Below the pieces are notes generated by a model. It had not been told where the DNA came from. It worked only from the letters and a program-made list of their open reading frames with translations, and searched no databases. The position numbers and the translations under genes were made by a program. DNA of 43,993 nucleotides, taken from contig NZ_JAMPTM010000024.1 of the NCBI RefSeq assembly GCF_025403375.1, forward strand, positions 1-43,993, given 5' to 3'. The stretch comes from Frankia gtarii. GTDB lineage: Bacteria > Actinomycetota > Actinomycetes > Frankiales > Frankiaceae. Of this stretch, positions 23,038 through 32,051 are shown in pieces; the first letter of the stretch is position 1; every line of letters begins with the position of its first letter.

Positions 23038-25482
23038 TCAGTACAGGATGCGCTGGCCCGGACCGGATCCGCCGGCGGCCAGCGCTCGCGCGGACATCCG
23101 GTAGAGCGACGCCTGGGTGGCGTCGTTGCAGGTGTAGTACAGGTCGCCGCCGGGGTCGGCGAGAACGCCGAACAGCCGCTCGGTGTCGCCGACGCACGCC
23201 TGCCGCAGGACGGGCCGGACGGTGGCGGTGGCGGCGGCGGTGCCGGGGACGGCGGTGGCGGTGCCGGGGACGGCAGTGGCGGTGGCGGTGCCACCCGGCC
23301 GGTCCTCCACCTGCCAGACCGTCCCGTGCCGGGCGTCGGTGAACAGCACTCCCCCGCCGCCCGGGGCCGGCGTGAGGCTGGTGATGTCGGCGTCGTCGAG
23401 GCCGCGGTCGACGACGGTCCTGATCCGGCCGTTCTCGACGACATGGATGCGGGCGTGCCCGTCGGCGTAGGACAGGACGAACACCCGGCCGGCGGCGTCG
23501 ACCGCGACGCTGTAGGCGTTGTCCAACGGGACCTCGCTCGCCCGGTCGGTGCCGTCGTCGTACCGGCGTTCGCGGGCCGCCCGGTGACCGCGCGCGGTGG
23601 CGGCGCCGTTGCCGGCGACGAGCTGAGCCGCGGTCGTGCGGTAGTCACCCGATCCGGCGGCGGGATCGATCTTCCACACCTGGCCGGCGTAGCCGGTGGT
23701 GAAGTACAGGACCCCGCTCGGGCTCACCGCGACGCTCGTCGGCGTGCCGATCTGCGCGCCGACGTTCTTCGGCCCCGCCGCGCCGCCCGCCGGGCAGATC
23801 GTCGCCGGCGCCACCGACCTGCCGCGGTCGGCCGCCCCCGCCAGCACCCGGTCCACCTCCTCCGTCGACGGCCGCCCCGCCACGGTCTCGACCCGCCACG
23901 GCTGCCCCGCCGGCCGGTAGACCCGGCGGACGACGCAGTTCCACTCGTCGGCGACGAAGACGGACCCGTCACCGGCGGCGATGCCGGCCGGGCGGCGCAG
24001 CGCGGCGACCGCGGCGGCTTCGTCCCGGGCCGCTCCCGGCTGGCCGCTGCGGTCGGCGGTGGCCCGCCCGACGACGGTGCTGGCCGTCCCCCGCGCGAAC
24101 ATCGTCAGCGCGTGCTGGCTGGAGTCGGCGAGCAGGATGCCGCCGCTGCCGTCCGCCGCCAGGCTGACCAGGCCGCGCAGCGGCAGCGGCGCGCTCACCG
24201 GGTAGGCCGGCTGGGCACTCGGGCGGGCCGGTGCCGCGGCGGGACCGGCCGTCCCCGCCGGCCCGACCCGCAGAACCCCCGTGGCGAGCAGCACGGCGAC
24301 GGCGAGGACGACCGCGGTCAGGGCCGTCGCGGGCCAGCCGAGCGCCCCGACCCGGTCCCACGCGGACCCAGCTCGTTCCCGCAGCGACCGCAGCACCTCG
24401 GCGTACCGCGACCCGGACGCGTCACCGCCGGCCGCCCCATTGCGGTCCGGCCCCACGCCGGTCTGTCCGCTCTGCCCGCTCTGCCCGGCCTGGCCGGTCT
24501 GACTGGGCTGGCTGATCTGCCCGGTCTGGCTGGTCTGCCTGCCAGGGATCGGGACGCGCGCGTCGGCCGGCCGGTAACGCCGCGTCGGCGGCAGCGCTGC
24601 GTGGGCGCGACGACGCAGGTCCTGCTCGCCGCGGAAGCTGATGCCGGTGCCCGCCAGCCAGGTCGGTCCGAAGGCCTGCCTGGCGGCGGCGATCAGGTCC
24701 GCGGCGAAGGCGAGCGCGCTCGGCTGGCGGTCGGCCGGATCCTTCGCCAGCGCCCGCAGGGTGACGGCCGCCAGCTCGGCGGGGATCCGCGGCAGTGGGA
24801 GGGGCACGGCACGGCGGTGCCGTTCGGCCATGACGTGCGGTCGCGGATCGGTCCCGAACGGAGGTGAACCCGCCAGCAGTTCGTACAGCACCGCGCCGAG
24901 GCCGTAGACGTCGGCGGCCACGCCGGGGGCGGCGAGGTCGAACTGCTCGGGCGCCAGGTATGGGGTCGAACCGACCACGCTCGTCGGCGTGGCGGTGCCC
25001 GTCGCCTCCAACAGCCGCGCGATGCCGAAGTCGGTCAGCTTGGGTGCCCCGTCCGCGGCGAACAGGATGTTCGACGGCTTGATGTCGCGGTGCAGCAGGC
25101 CCTCGCGGTGCACCCGGTCGAGGGCGACGGCGACCGCCGCGACGGTGGCGCAGGCGGCCGGCGGCACCATCCCCGTCTGCGCGCGGTGCGCCAGCGTGCC
25201 GCCGGGTAGCAGCTCCATGACGATGAGCGCCATGTCCGCGTCGCGCACGTAGTCGAAGACCCGGACGATGTGCGGATGGTCGAGGCTCGCGACGATCCGC
25301 GCCTCGGCGTCGACGCCGTCGGCGGGCAGCTCCGGCGCGGGCACCGCGAGCACCTTGACCGCCACGTCCCGGTCGAGACGGCGATGCCGGGCGGCGAACA
25401 CGCGGCCGAACCCGCCACGGCCGAGCTCGGCCCCGATCTCGTAGTCCGGCAGCACCGCCTGGACGTGCCCCTGCACGATCAC
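23038..25482 (-). CDS. Receptor-like Ser/Thr protein kinase with NHL-type propeller
   Basis: An 814-residue PknD-like membrane kinase. Residues 15-270 are the kinase: GRGGFGRV from 21, K43, HRDIKPSN with D133, DFG at 151-153 and APE at 177-179, all intact. Residues about 315-345 are a Gln/Ser/Thr/Gly-rich linker with QTGQ-like repeats. A membrane helix at about 385-405 follows. The outer part (about 425-814) has NHL-like blades such as RRPAGIAAGDGSVFVADEWN and PTSVAVSPSGVLYFTTGYAG, suited to sensing a ligand outside the cell. A TATAGT -10-like box lies 73 bp upstream of the GTG start. The flavoprotein gene follows by 18 bp. It is divergent from the TIR-nuclease gene. Confidence 0.92.
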   Translation of the reverse strand: MIVQGHVQAVLPDYEIGAELGRGGFGRVFAARHRRLDRDVAVKVLAVPAPELPADGVDAEARIVASLDHPHIVRVFDYVRDADMALIVMELLPGGTLAHRAQTGMVPPAACATVAAVAVALDRVHREGLLHRDIKPSNILFAADGAPKLTDFGIARLLEATGTATPTSVVGSTPYLAPEQFDLAAPGVAADVYGLGAVLYELLAGSPPFGTDPRPHVMAERHRRAVPLPLPRIPAELAAVTLRALAKDPADRQPSALAFAADLIAAARQAFGPTWLAGTGISFRGEQDLRRRAHAALPPTRRYRPADARVPIPGRQTSQTGQISQPSQTGQAGQSGQSGQTGVGPDRNGAAGGDASGSRYAEVLRSLRERAGSAWDRVGALGWPATALTAVVLAVAVLLATGVLRVGPAGTAGPAAAPARPSAQPAYPVSAPLPLRGLVSLAADGSGGILLADSSQHALTMFARGTASTVVGRATADRSGQPGAARDEAAAVAALRRPAGIAAGDGSVFVADEWNCVVRRVYRPAGQPWRVETVAGRPSTEEVDRVLAGAADRGRSVAPATICPAGGAAGPKNVGAQIGTPTSVAVSPSGVLYFTTGYAGQVWKIDPAAGSGDYRTTAAQLVAGNGAATARGHRAARERRYDDGTDRASEVPLDNAYSVAVDAAGRVFVLSYADGHARIHVVENGRIRTVVDRGLDDADITSLTPAPGGGGVLFTDARHGTVWQVEDRPGGTATATAVPGTATAVPGTAAATATVRPVLRQACVGDTERLFGVLADPGGDLYYTCNDATQASLYRMSARALAAGGSGPGQRILY

Positions 25483-25952
25483 GCGCTACTCCGCGTCCGC
25501 CGCGTTCCCCCGCCGCCCCAGGCCCGCCACCAGGCCGGGATCATCCGTGAGCCGACTATAACCGAGCGCCTCCGGCCGATCCGCCGTCGAGCCGACGGAC
25601 GCCATCGCCCCATCGCGCCATCCCGCACCCAGTCAGCGAGAACCGTGCCTCATCCGCGCGATCCTCAGCGCCGCCGCGGGGGCCCGGGTTGAGCAGCCGT
25701 GCAATGCAGGGCGGCTCCCGCGGTTGTTCTCCCAAGCAAAGACGTGGGCTTCCCCCAAAGAGGCTCCGCGCGGTTTAGGGAAACACCGCTCGGCAGGGCC
25801 ACGGGAAAAGTATCCGCGTACGGGAGGGCTGTTCGACGTCCCGCGACGGGTGTGTTGTACCGAGCCTCCGGCCGCTGGCACCACCGGCCGCCGAGCGCCC
25901 CGCGGGCGGGTGGCACAATCGGCGCCGAGTCCGAAACGGGGGTGAGGACGGC
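25483..25952. promoter_or_regulatory. Divergent promoter region between kinase and TIR-nuclease genes
   Basis: No gene is seen in these 470 bp. On the minus strand TATAGT (25560-25555) is a good -10 candidate for the kinase gene, but I find no clear -35. CGGTTT and AAACACCG near 25771-25788 form a short imperfect palindrome, and CGGCCG occurs twice near 25867-25888. GTGAGGA at 25942-25948 is the probable ribosome site of the TIR-nuclease gene. Promoters for the conflict cassette must lie here. Confidence 0.45.
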
Positions 25953-27800
25953 GTGTCGGCCATGGGACGATGGAACTTCTTCCTTTCGTATGCGGCCGAA
26001 GATCGTCAGTGGGCCGAGTGGCTCGCCTGGCAGCTCGAGTCCGCGCATTACCGGGTGCTCATCCGGGCCTGGGACTTCGTGCCTGGATCGAACTGGAGCC
26101 TGCATATCCAGCAGGGCGTCGTCGGCGCGGAACGCACAATCGTCGTGCTGTCCTCGGCATATCTGCGGTCTCTCGACGACACCCCGGAGTGGCAGGCGGC
26201 GTTCGCCGCCGACCCGTCCGGGGCCGGCCGCCGGCTGCTACCCGTCCGCGTCGAGGACTGCGAGCTGCCCGGCCTGCTCAAGCAGCTCACCCCCATCGAC
26301 CTGTTCGATCAGCCCGTCGATGCCGCCCGCGCCACACTGATCACCCTCGTCCGGCAGGCGATCGACGGACGCGCCAAACCCACCGTCGAACCGGCTTTCC
26401 CCGCACCGGCGAGCACCCGGCAGACCGAACCCGCCTTCCCCGCCTTCCGACCGACCGAACGAGCACCGGCGCCGGCCAGAACGGATGACCGGCCGGCCGC
26501 CGCGGCAACCAGCGCGGCGACGACCGCGCGACGGTCGGGAAAAGTACATCGAGCGGACGGCCCCCGCCGACCAGCGCCACTCTCGTCGGCCTGTGCGGTG
26601 GGTGCGGCCGGTGCGGCCGGTGCGGCGCAGCTGCGGCTTGCGACGATGCTGGCAGCCCGTCCCGCGACCGGTGGGCATGAGTCTCCGCCGGCCTCCACCG
26701 GCCCGGCGCCGCACGGGCCGGGCGGATCCTGGGCGGCGCTGCCCACGGACCGGCTGATCCGGCTGGCAAGGACGGTCGAACCGGCGGTGCGGGCCGCGTT
26801 GGATCCGTTGCCCGCCGACGCCCCCGCCGTCATCGGCTACCGCCCGGCCGTGCGTCCGTCGCTCGCAGCCTGCCAGCTCGCGCTGCTCGCCGATCTGGAG
26901 TCGGTCGCGGTGACGCTGTTCCCCGATTGGCTGCCCGGCGCCGAGGTGATCGAGTCTGCGGGTGGGGCTGGCGTCGCCGCGGTCCGGGCCCTCGCGGGTC
27001 GAGCCGCCGCCACGATCGAGGTCTTCGGTCCCTACCTGGCGGACCTGGCCGAGCGGGCGCTGCGCGCGACGCCGACGGGCATGCGGCCGTTCACCCCCGA
27101 GGTGCGGGCCGCGGGCGTCGCGCGGGTCATCGCCGCCGGGTTCGGCCGCGACCGACTGGCGTTGCTCGTCAATGCGGCGGTCCCCGCCGCGCACTCCCGC
27201 GACCAGCGCACCGTGCACGACACGCTCGCCTGGTTCGCGTACACCGGCCACGTCGGGGTGTGGCTGACCGGGCTCCCCGACGGCCCGGCCGCCGACCGGA
27301 TCAGGACCCTGCCCTGCCCCGCAAGCAGGCACCCCGACGCGGCGCAGGCGGCGACGAGCATCCCGGCCACGCCTGCGGCAACGGGCGTCCCGGCGCCGGC
27401 GGGCGGCGACGCCTACCTGGACCGGGTGGCGCTGCCCGGAGTCGTGGGCAGGCCGCATCCGGCGAGCCGGGCGGAGAAGCGGCTCGAAGGGGCGCTGCGC
27501 GCCCGTGCCTGGGCGCACGGCCGGGCGTGGAACCAGCCCTACCGCTCGGGCCCGCTGACCGGGCTGCACTGCCTCGACCTCATGTGGCCGGCCGAGCGCG
27601 TGGTCATCGAGGTGGACGGCCCGGAGCACCGCGGGGTGGCGCACTACGCATCTGACCGCCGCCGCGACGCCGAACTCGTCCTCGAGGGCTTCACGGTCCT
27701 GCGGTTCACCAACGACCAGGTGCTCGACGACGTGGACGCCGTCACGAGCCAGATCGAACGATGCGTCGAGACGCGACGGAAGATTCCGAAAGAGGCATAG
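25953..27800 (+). CDS. TIR domain-PD-(D/E)XK (DUF559-like) nuclease fusion
   Basis: A 615-residue candidate conflict effector. Residues 6-130 are a TIR domain: FFLSYAAEDRQWAEWLAWQL, then RAWDFVPGSNW, then SSAYLRSLDDTPEW with E79 at the place of the catalytic glutamate of NAD-cleaving TIRs. Closest in style are the TIRs of actinobacterial FxSxx-COOH/NB-ARC proteins. A 150-residue Ala/Pro-rich linker follows, then a helical middle region (about 260-430). The C terminus is a DUF559/Vsr-like nuclease: D542 in LDLMW, E553 and D555 in IEVDGPEH, and the VLRFTNDQVL strand. The GTG start is preferred because GTGAGGA is just upstream; ATG 25962 is possible. The next gene begins four bases after its stop. 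Two potential toxic activities on one chain are unusual. Confidence 0.86.
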   Translation: MSAMGRWNFFLSYAAEDRQWAEWLAWQLESAHYRVLIRAWDFVPGSNWSLHIQQGVVGAERTIVVLSSAYLRSLDDTPEWQAAFAADPSGAGRRLLPVRVEDCELPGLLKQLTPIDLFDQPVDAARATLITLVRQAIDGRAKPTVEPAFPAPASTRQTEPAFPAFRPTERAPAPARTDDRPAAAATSAATTARRSGKVHRADGPRRPAPLSSACAVGAAGAAGAAQLRLATMLAARPATGGHESPPASTGPAPHGPGGSWAALPTDRLIRLARTVEPAVRAALDPLPADAPAVIGYRPAVRPSLAACQLALLADLESVAVTLFPDWLPGAEVIESAGGAGVAAVRALAGRAAATIEVFGPYLADLAERALRATPTGMRPFTPEVRAAGVARVIAAGFGRDRLALLVNAAVPAAHSRDQRTVHDTLAWFAYTGHVGVWLTGLPDGPAADRIRTLPCPASRHPDAAQAATSIPATPAATGVPAPAGGDAYLDRVALPGVVGRPHPASRAEKRLEGALRARAWAHGRAWNQPYRSGPLTGLHCLDLMWPAERVVIEVDGPEHRGVAHYASDRRRDAELVLEGFTVLRFTNDQVLDDVDAVTSQIERCVETRRKIPKEA

Positions 27801-27804
27801 GACC

Positions 27805-28719
27805 TTGACCCCCGACAGCCCGGCGACCCATCGCAGCCCGGCGACCCATCGCAGCCCAGCGGCTCACGACAGCCCGGCGAGCCGCCGAGGCTCGGCGGGC
27901 CACGACCGTTCGACCCTGACCGCCCGGGAGGCGGCGATCCTGCTGGCCCTGCTCGCCCAGGACCGGCCGATCTCCAACGAGGAGCTGCGCGAACGGTTCC
28001 GGTTCACCCTGGTCGGCGCCGAGCGCCGCCGACTCAACGAGCTCCGCCTCGTCGAGAGCTCGAAGATGCCCGGCCACGGCAACTTCCTGTTCCACCAGGT
28101 CACCGACGCCGGTTGGGCACGGGGCCGCCAGGAGCTGGCGCCGCGTCCCGTCGAGACGGGCACTCTGCCCGCCGGCGTCTTCTTCGCCGTCGCCGAGGGC
28201 CTGCACCGGTTCCTCGAACGGGAGCGGATCGCCATCGGGGAGCTGTTCCGCGCCGGTCCGTCCGAGGACGCGGCCGATCTCCCGCCGACCGCGGCCTGCG
28301 CGGACCCGGCGGCGGCCGCCACGACGACGGCGCCCGCCGCGGGCACCACGACGGCCCCATCGACGGCGACGACCGGGACAGCCACGACAGCCACGGAGAA
28401 GGCTCAAGCGGACAACGGCGCGGTCGACCGCGAGGACGCCGGCGGGGACGGCGACGGAGACGTCGAGGCGGCCATCCGGGCCGCGTATGCCAGCCTCGCC
28501 GCCGGACCCTACGACTGGGTGCGGCTGGCGAAGGTCCGCCCACTTCTCGGTGAGGCGGCGAAGGCGCAGGTCGACGTGACGCTGCGACGGATGGCGCGTC
28601 AGCCGGATGTGCGGGTCGTGCCGGACGAGGACCAGAAGTCGCTGAGCGCCGCGGACCGTGCGGCGGCGGTCCGCATCGGCGAGCACGACAACCACCTGCT
28701 GCTGATCGGACCGGCGTGA
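27805..28719 (+). CDS. Winged-helix adaptor-like protein of the TIR/HerA cassette
   Basis: A 304-residue protein without a family name I can give. Residues about 35-95 look like a winged helix (LTAREAAILLALLAQDRPIS, then LRERFRFTLVGAERRRLNEL). An Ala/Thr-rich disordered stretch (about 165-210) follows. The last 90 residues resemble a second winged helix: YDWVRLAKVRPLLG, VTLRRMARQPDVRVVPDEDQ and AVRIGEHDNHLLLI. DNA binding or bridging of effector and ATPase is my inference. The only start at the right place is TTG 27805, with AAAGAGG about 11 bases upstream; an 18-bp repeat makes the first 27 residues low-complexity. It lies four bases after the TIR-nuclease stop and overlaps the ATPase gene by four (GTGA). 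Confidence 0.7.
   Translation: MTPDSPATHRSPATHRSPAAHDSPASRRGSAGHDRSTLTAREAAILLALLAQDRPISNEELRERFRFTLVGAERRRLNELRLVESSKMPGHGNFLFHQVTDAGWARGRQELAPRPVETGTLPAGVFFAVAEGLHRFLERERIAIGELFRAGPSEDAADLPPTAACADPAAAATTTAPAAGTTTAPSTATTGTATTATEKAQADNGAVDREDAGGDGDGDVEAAIRAAYASLAAGPYDWVRLAKVRPLLGEAAKAQVDVTLRRMARQPDVRVVPDEDQKSLSAADRAAAVRIGEHDNHLLLIGPA
27816..27887. repeat. 18-bp tandem repeat, four copies, in coding sequence
   Basis: CAGCCCGGCGACCCATCG at 27816-27833 and 27834-27851 is identical; two diverged copies follow at 27852-27869 and 27870-27887. It encodes SPATHR-like units at the N terminus of the adaptor-like protein. Copy number could vary between strains. Confidence 0.75.
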
Positions 28720-31700
28720 TCACTGAACTGGACGCCCTGGCCGCGATCAGGCTCGACTGGGTGCACGCGTTGGAGGACGTCTGGGGCACTTCCCCCGTCC
28801 ACGTCGACGGCCTGCACACGGGGCCGCGGCGGCGGATCCTCGCCGCCCTGATGGAGGCCGACACGCGCAAGCCGCTCGGCGTGGTCGTGCAGGGCCATGC
28901 CGGCACGGGCAAGACGCACCTGCTCGGCTGGGTTCGCCAGCAGGTCCAGGACCTCGGCGGGTACTTCTTCCTGGTCGGGCACGTCAGCAGCAACGCGTTC
29001 CACGACAGCGTCGTCGGGTCGATGCTGACGGACCTTTTCCGGCCGGTCGATGGGGAGAGCCAGCTGCAGCGGTTCCTGCGGTCGCTGTGCGAGCTGCTGG
29101 GTCTGCCCGCGGGCCTCACCGCCTCCGTCGTGGGTGAGACGGCGTTGGAACCGGGACATCTGAAGGACCTCATCGTCGCGCTGGGCGACCACGACCGGGC
29201 GCTGGCGCGGGAATGCCAGCACACCTTGCGGGCCTTGGCGCTGTACAACTCCGAGGACTACGACGAGCAGACCATCGGCGAGACCTACCTGCGTTCGATG
29301 GACGAGCAGGAGCCCGGCGAGCGGGCCCGCCGTGGCATCAGGCCTGGCACGCGCCGCCCGGCCGACATCGTGCACGAGCTGTCCCGGCTGCTGGCCCTGA
29401 CCGGACCGAGCGTGATCGCGGTCGACCAGGTCGACACGGTCGTGGCCGAGGCGGCGGTCCGCGACGACGATCCGGATGGGCGGCGCGGCGGGTCGGTGGC
29501 GTTCAACGTGCTCGCCGACGGGCTGCTCATGCTGCACGAGCGGACCGAGCGGACGCTGTGCCTGCTGGCCTGCCTGCCGGCGAGCTGGATCCTGTTCCGG
29601 GAGAACGCGGTGACGTCCGTCCGCGACCGGTTTCACGAGATCATGCCGCTGAACCGGCTGGAGGATCCGGCGATCACCGTCCGGATCATCGAGCGGCGGT
29701 TCCGGGAGGACTTCGACCGGATCGGCTTCACGCCGCCGTACCCGACGTGGCCCGTGACCCGCGCGGCGTTCGACCGCGCCCCGCAGTACACCCCGCGTGA
29801 GCTGCTGCAACGCATCGACCGGCACCTGGAGACCTGCCTGTCCGCCGGGGTCGTCCGCGAGCTGGACGACTTCGCCGCAGAGCCCTCCGCCGCCGCCTCC
29901 GCCGCCGCCGCCCGACCGGCCGGTCTCACGCCGAGCGAGGAACGGGCCGGCTTGGCACCGGAGCCGGACGAGAGCTCGACCGATCCTGCCCCAGACGTGG
30001 TGACGCCGCAGGTGGCCGGGCCGTTCCTGGCGGAGCTTGACGCACTGTTCGCCGAGCTGTTGGCGACCGTGCCGAGCGTGACGCCGGCCAACGAGGACAT
30101 CCTGATGCCGGCCTTGCTGAACGCAGGGCTCACCGCCTGGATCACCGAGAACGGCGGGGCGAGCCGCGGCTTCAGTCTCGAACCGAGCCGGAGCATCCGG
30201 CCACCGCTGCACGCCCGGCTGTCCCACACCCTCAACGCCGAGACCGGCGAGCAGGCACAGTGGTCGTTCCGGGCGATCACCAACGGCCACGGCCGCGCGA
30301 TCCTGCCCCGCATCACCAGCGCCTGCGTGATGGCCGGGATCGCCGGCGGCAACCGGCGACGGCGGCTGTTCCTGCTGCGCAGCACCGACTGGGGCCACGG
30401 GGCGAAAACCCAGGAGGCGCTCGCCGCGTTCACCGCCGCCGGCGGCGTCCTGCACCCTCTCGAACGCGACGACCTGGCCACCTTCGCGGCGCTGCGGGCA
30501 CTGTTCGAACGCCAGCATCCCCACCTGCGCGAATGGCTGACCGTACGGCGCCCCGCCAGCGCTACGTCCCTGCTGCGCACGGCCCTCGAGGACGCCGCCA
30601 CCGGGCCGCACGGCGACCCCGCGACCCGGGCGGCCCCCGCCGCGACTCCGACGGACCACTGGGCGGGTACGACCGGCCAGGATCCGGCGTCTGCGTCGGC
30701 GTCGGCGACCCCTGATCGGTCCGCTGTCATCCTCGTCCCGACCGTCGAGGACCCCGTCGACGAAACCGCCGACGAAACCGATGCGGACGGCGGGCGTGGC
30801 GGGACGAACGGGCTGGGCGCGTCGTCCGCCTTCGTTCTCGGCACGTCGCTGGCGTCGGCGCAGCCGGCCCGGCTCAACCTGGCCATTCTGCGCCGGCACG
30901 TGGCGATCTTCGCCGGATCCGGTTCGGGTAAGACCGTGCTGATCCGGCGGCTGGTCGAGGAGGCGGCGCTGCGTGGCGTGTCCTCGATCGTGCTCGACCC
31001 GAACAATGACCTGGCCCGGCTGGGTGAGGCGTGGCCGAGCCCGCCGTCCGGGTGGCGGGACGAGGACAAGAGCCTCGCCGACGACTACCTCGCCGGCACC
31101 GACGTGGTGATCTGGACGCCGCGGCGCGACGGCGGCCGGCCGGTGAGCTTCCAGCCGCTGCCCGACTTCGCCGGCCTGCGCGACGACCCGGACGAGTTCG
31201 CCGCGGCGGTCGACGCGGCCGTGGCCACCCTCGCGGCGCGCGCGGGCGTGACCGGCGCGACGCCCCGGGCGAGCATCGGCCGGGCGATCCTGACCGCCGC
31301 GCTGCGCTACTTCGCTCGCGGTAACCGGTCGGGGCTGACCGCGTTCGTCGAGCTGCTCGCGGACCTGCCCGACGGGGTCACCGACCTCGACCCGGCCGAC
31401 AAGCTCGCGACGGGCCTGGCGCAGACGCTGCGCGCGGCGATGGTGAACGACCCGCTGTTCGGCGGTCAGGGCGCGCCGGTCGACCCGGGGGCGCTGCTGC
31501 GCCCGGCGCCGGGACGCCGCGCCCGCGTCTCGGTGATCAGCCTGATCGGGCTGCCCCAGGACGAGCAGCGGCAGAGTTTCGTCAACCAGCTCCAGCTCGC
31601 CCTGTTCGCCTGGGTGAAACGCAACCCCGCGGGCGAGCGTCCCCTCGGCGGGCTGTTCGTCATGGACGAGGCGCAGACGTTCGCCCCGTCCGGGCCGACC

Positions 31701-32051
31701 ACCGCCTGCACCGCCAGCACGCTGGCGCTCGCCGCCCAGGCCCGTAAGTACGGTCTCGGGCTGGTCTTCGCGACCCAGGCGCCGAAGAACCTGCACAACG
31801 GCATCCCCGGGAACGCCACCACGCAGCTGTTCGGCCGGCTCAACAGCCCGACCCAGATCGACGCGGCCCGGCTGATGGCACGCGCCAGCGGCGGCGACGC
31901 CGTGGACATCGGCCGCCTCGGCGTCGGCGAGTTCTACGCCACCAGCGAGGCGCTGCCCTTCGAGAAGATCCGCACCCCGCTGTGCCTGAGCCACCACCCC
32001 GCCTCCCCCCTGACCGACGAGGAGGTCATCGCCCGCGCCAAACTCGACTGA
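28716..32051 (+). CDS. Dual P-loop ATPase: AAA module fused to HerA/VirB4-like module
   Basis: An 1,111-residue protein with two ATPase cores. The first has Walker A GHAGTGKTHLL (60-70) and Walker B SVIAVDQVD (D237), with a helical region ahead of it, in the style of ORC/STAND-like AAA proteins. A middle domain (about 425-640) of unknown fold and an acidic linker follow. The second core is HerA/VirB4-like: LNLAILRRHVAIFAGSGSGK with K739, then LFVMDEAQTF (D984, E985), the arginine/sensor region LVFATQAPKNL and the C-terminal LSHHPASPLT. HerA proteins form hexameric rings that pump or unwind DNA; fused to a switch-type AAA this could sense and act on phage DNA. The GTG start overlaps the previous stop. 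I found no nuclease motif in this protein. Confidence 0.88.
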   Translation: MITELDALAAIRLDWVHALEDVWGTSPVHVDGLHTGPRRRILAALMEADTRKPLGVVVQGHAGTGKTHLLGWVRQQVQDLGGYFFLVGHVSSNAFHDSVVGSMLTDLFRPVDGESQLQRFLRSLCELLGLPAGLTASVVGETALEPGHLKDLIVALGDHDRALARECQHTLRALALYNSEDYDEQTIGETYLRSMDEQEPGERARRGIRPGTRRPADIVHELSRLLALTGPSVIAVDQVDTVVAEAAVRDDDPDGRRGGSVAFNVLADGLLMLHERTERTLCLLACLPASWILFRENAVTSVRDRFHEIMPLNRLEDPAITVRIIERRFREDFDRIGFTPPYPTWPVTRAAFDRAPQYTPRELLQRIDRHLETCLSAGVVRELDDFAAEPSAAASAAAARPAGLTPSEERAGLAPEPDESSTDPAPDVVTPQVAGPFLAELDALFAELLATVPSVTPANEDILMPALLNAGLTAWITENGGASRGFSLEPSRSIRPPLHARLSHTLNAETGEQAQWSFRAITNGHGRAILPRITSACVMAGIAGGNRRRRLFLLRSTDWGHGAKTQEALAAFTAAGGVLHPLERDDLATFAALRALFERQHPHLREWLTVRRPASATSLLRTALEDAATGPHGDPATRAAPAATPTDHWAGTTGQDPASASASATPDRSAVILVPTVEDPVDETADETDADGGRGGTNGLGASSAFVLGTSLASAQPARLNLAILRRHVAIFAGSGSGKTVLIRRLVEEAALRGVSSIVLDPNNDLARLGEAWPSPPSGWRDEDKSLADDYLAGTDVVIWTPRRDGGRPVSFQPLPDFAGLRDDPDEFAAAVDAAVATLAARAGVTGATPRASIGRAILTAALRYFARGNRSGLTAFVELLADLPDGVTDLDPADKLATGLAQTLRAAMVNDPLFGGQGAPVDPGALLRPAPGRRARVSVISLIGLPQDEQRQSFVNQLQLALFAWVKRNPAGERPLGGLFVMDEAQTFAPSGPTTACTASTLALAAQARKYGLGLVFATQAPKNLHNGIPGNATTQLFGRLNSPTQIDAARLMARASGGDAVDIGRLGVGEFYATSEALPFEKIRTPLCLSHHPASPLTDEEVIARAKLD

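Noticed and set aside
25953-27800. TIR protein as an FxsT-type (FxSxx-COOH system) protein
   Set aside because: The TIR resembles that group, but NB-ARC and TPR domains and the other Fxs genes are absent; the C terminus is a nuclease.
28599-31997. A minus-strand open frame of 1,132 codons opposite the dual ATPase gene
   Set aside because: It is rich in Arg, Gly, Val and Gln without any motif, while the plus strand has two complete ATPase signatures. Long antisense frames are expected in very GC-rich genes.
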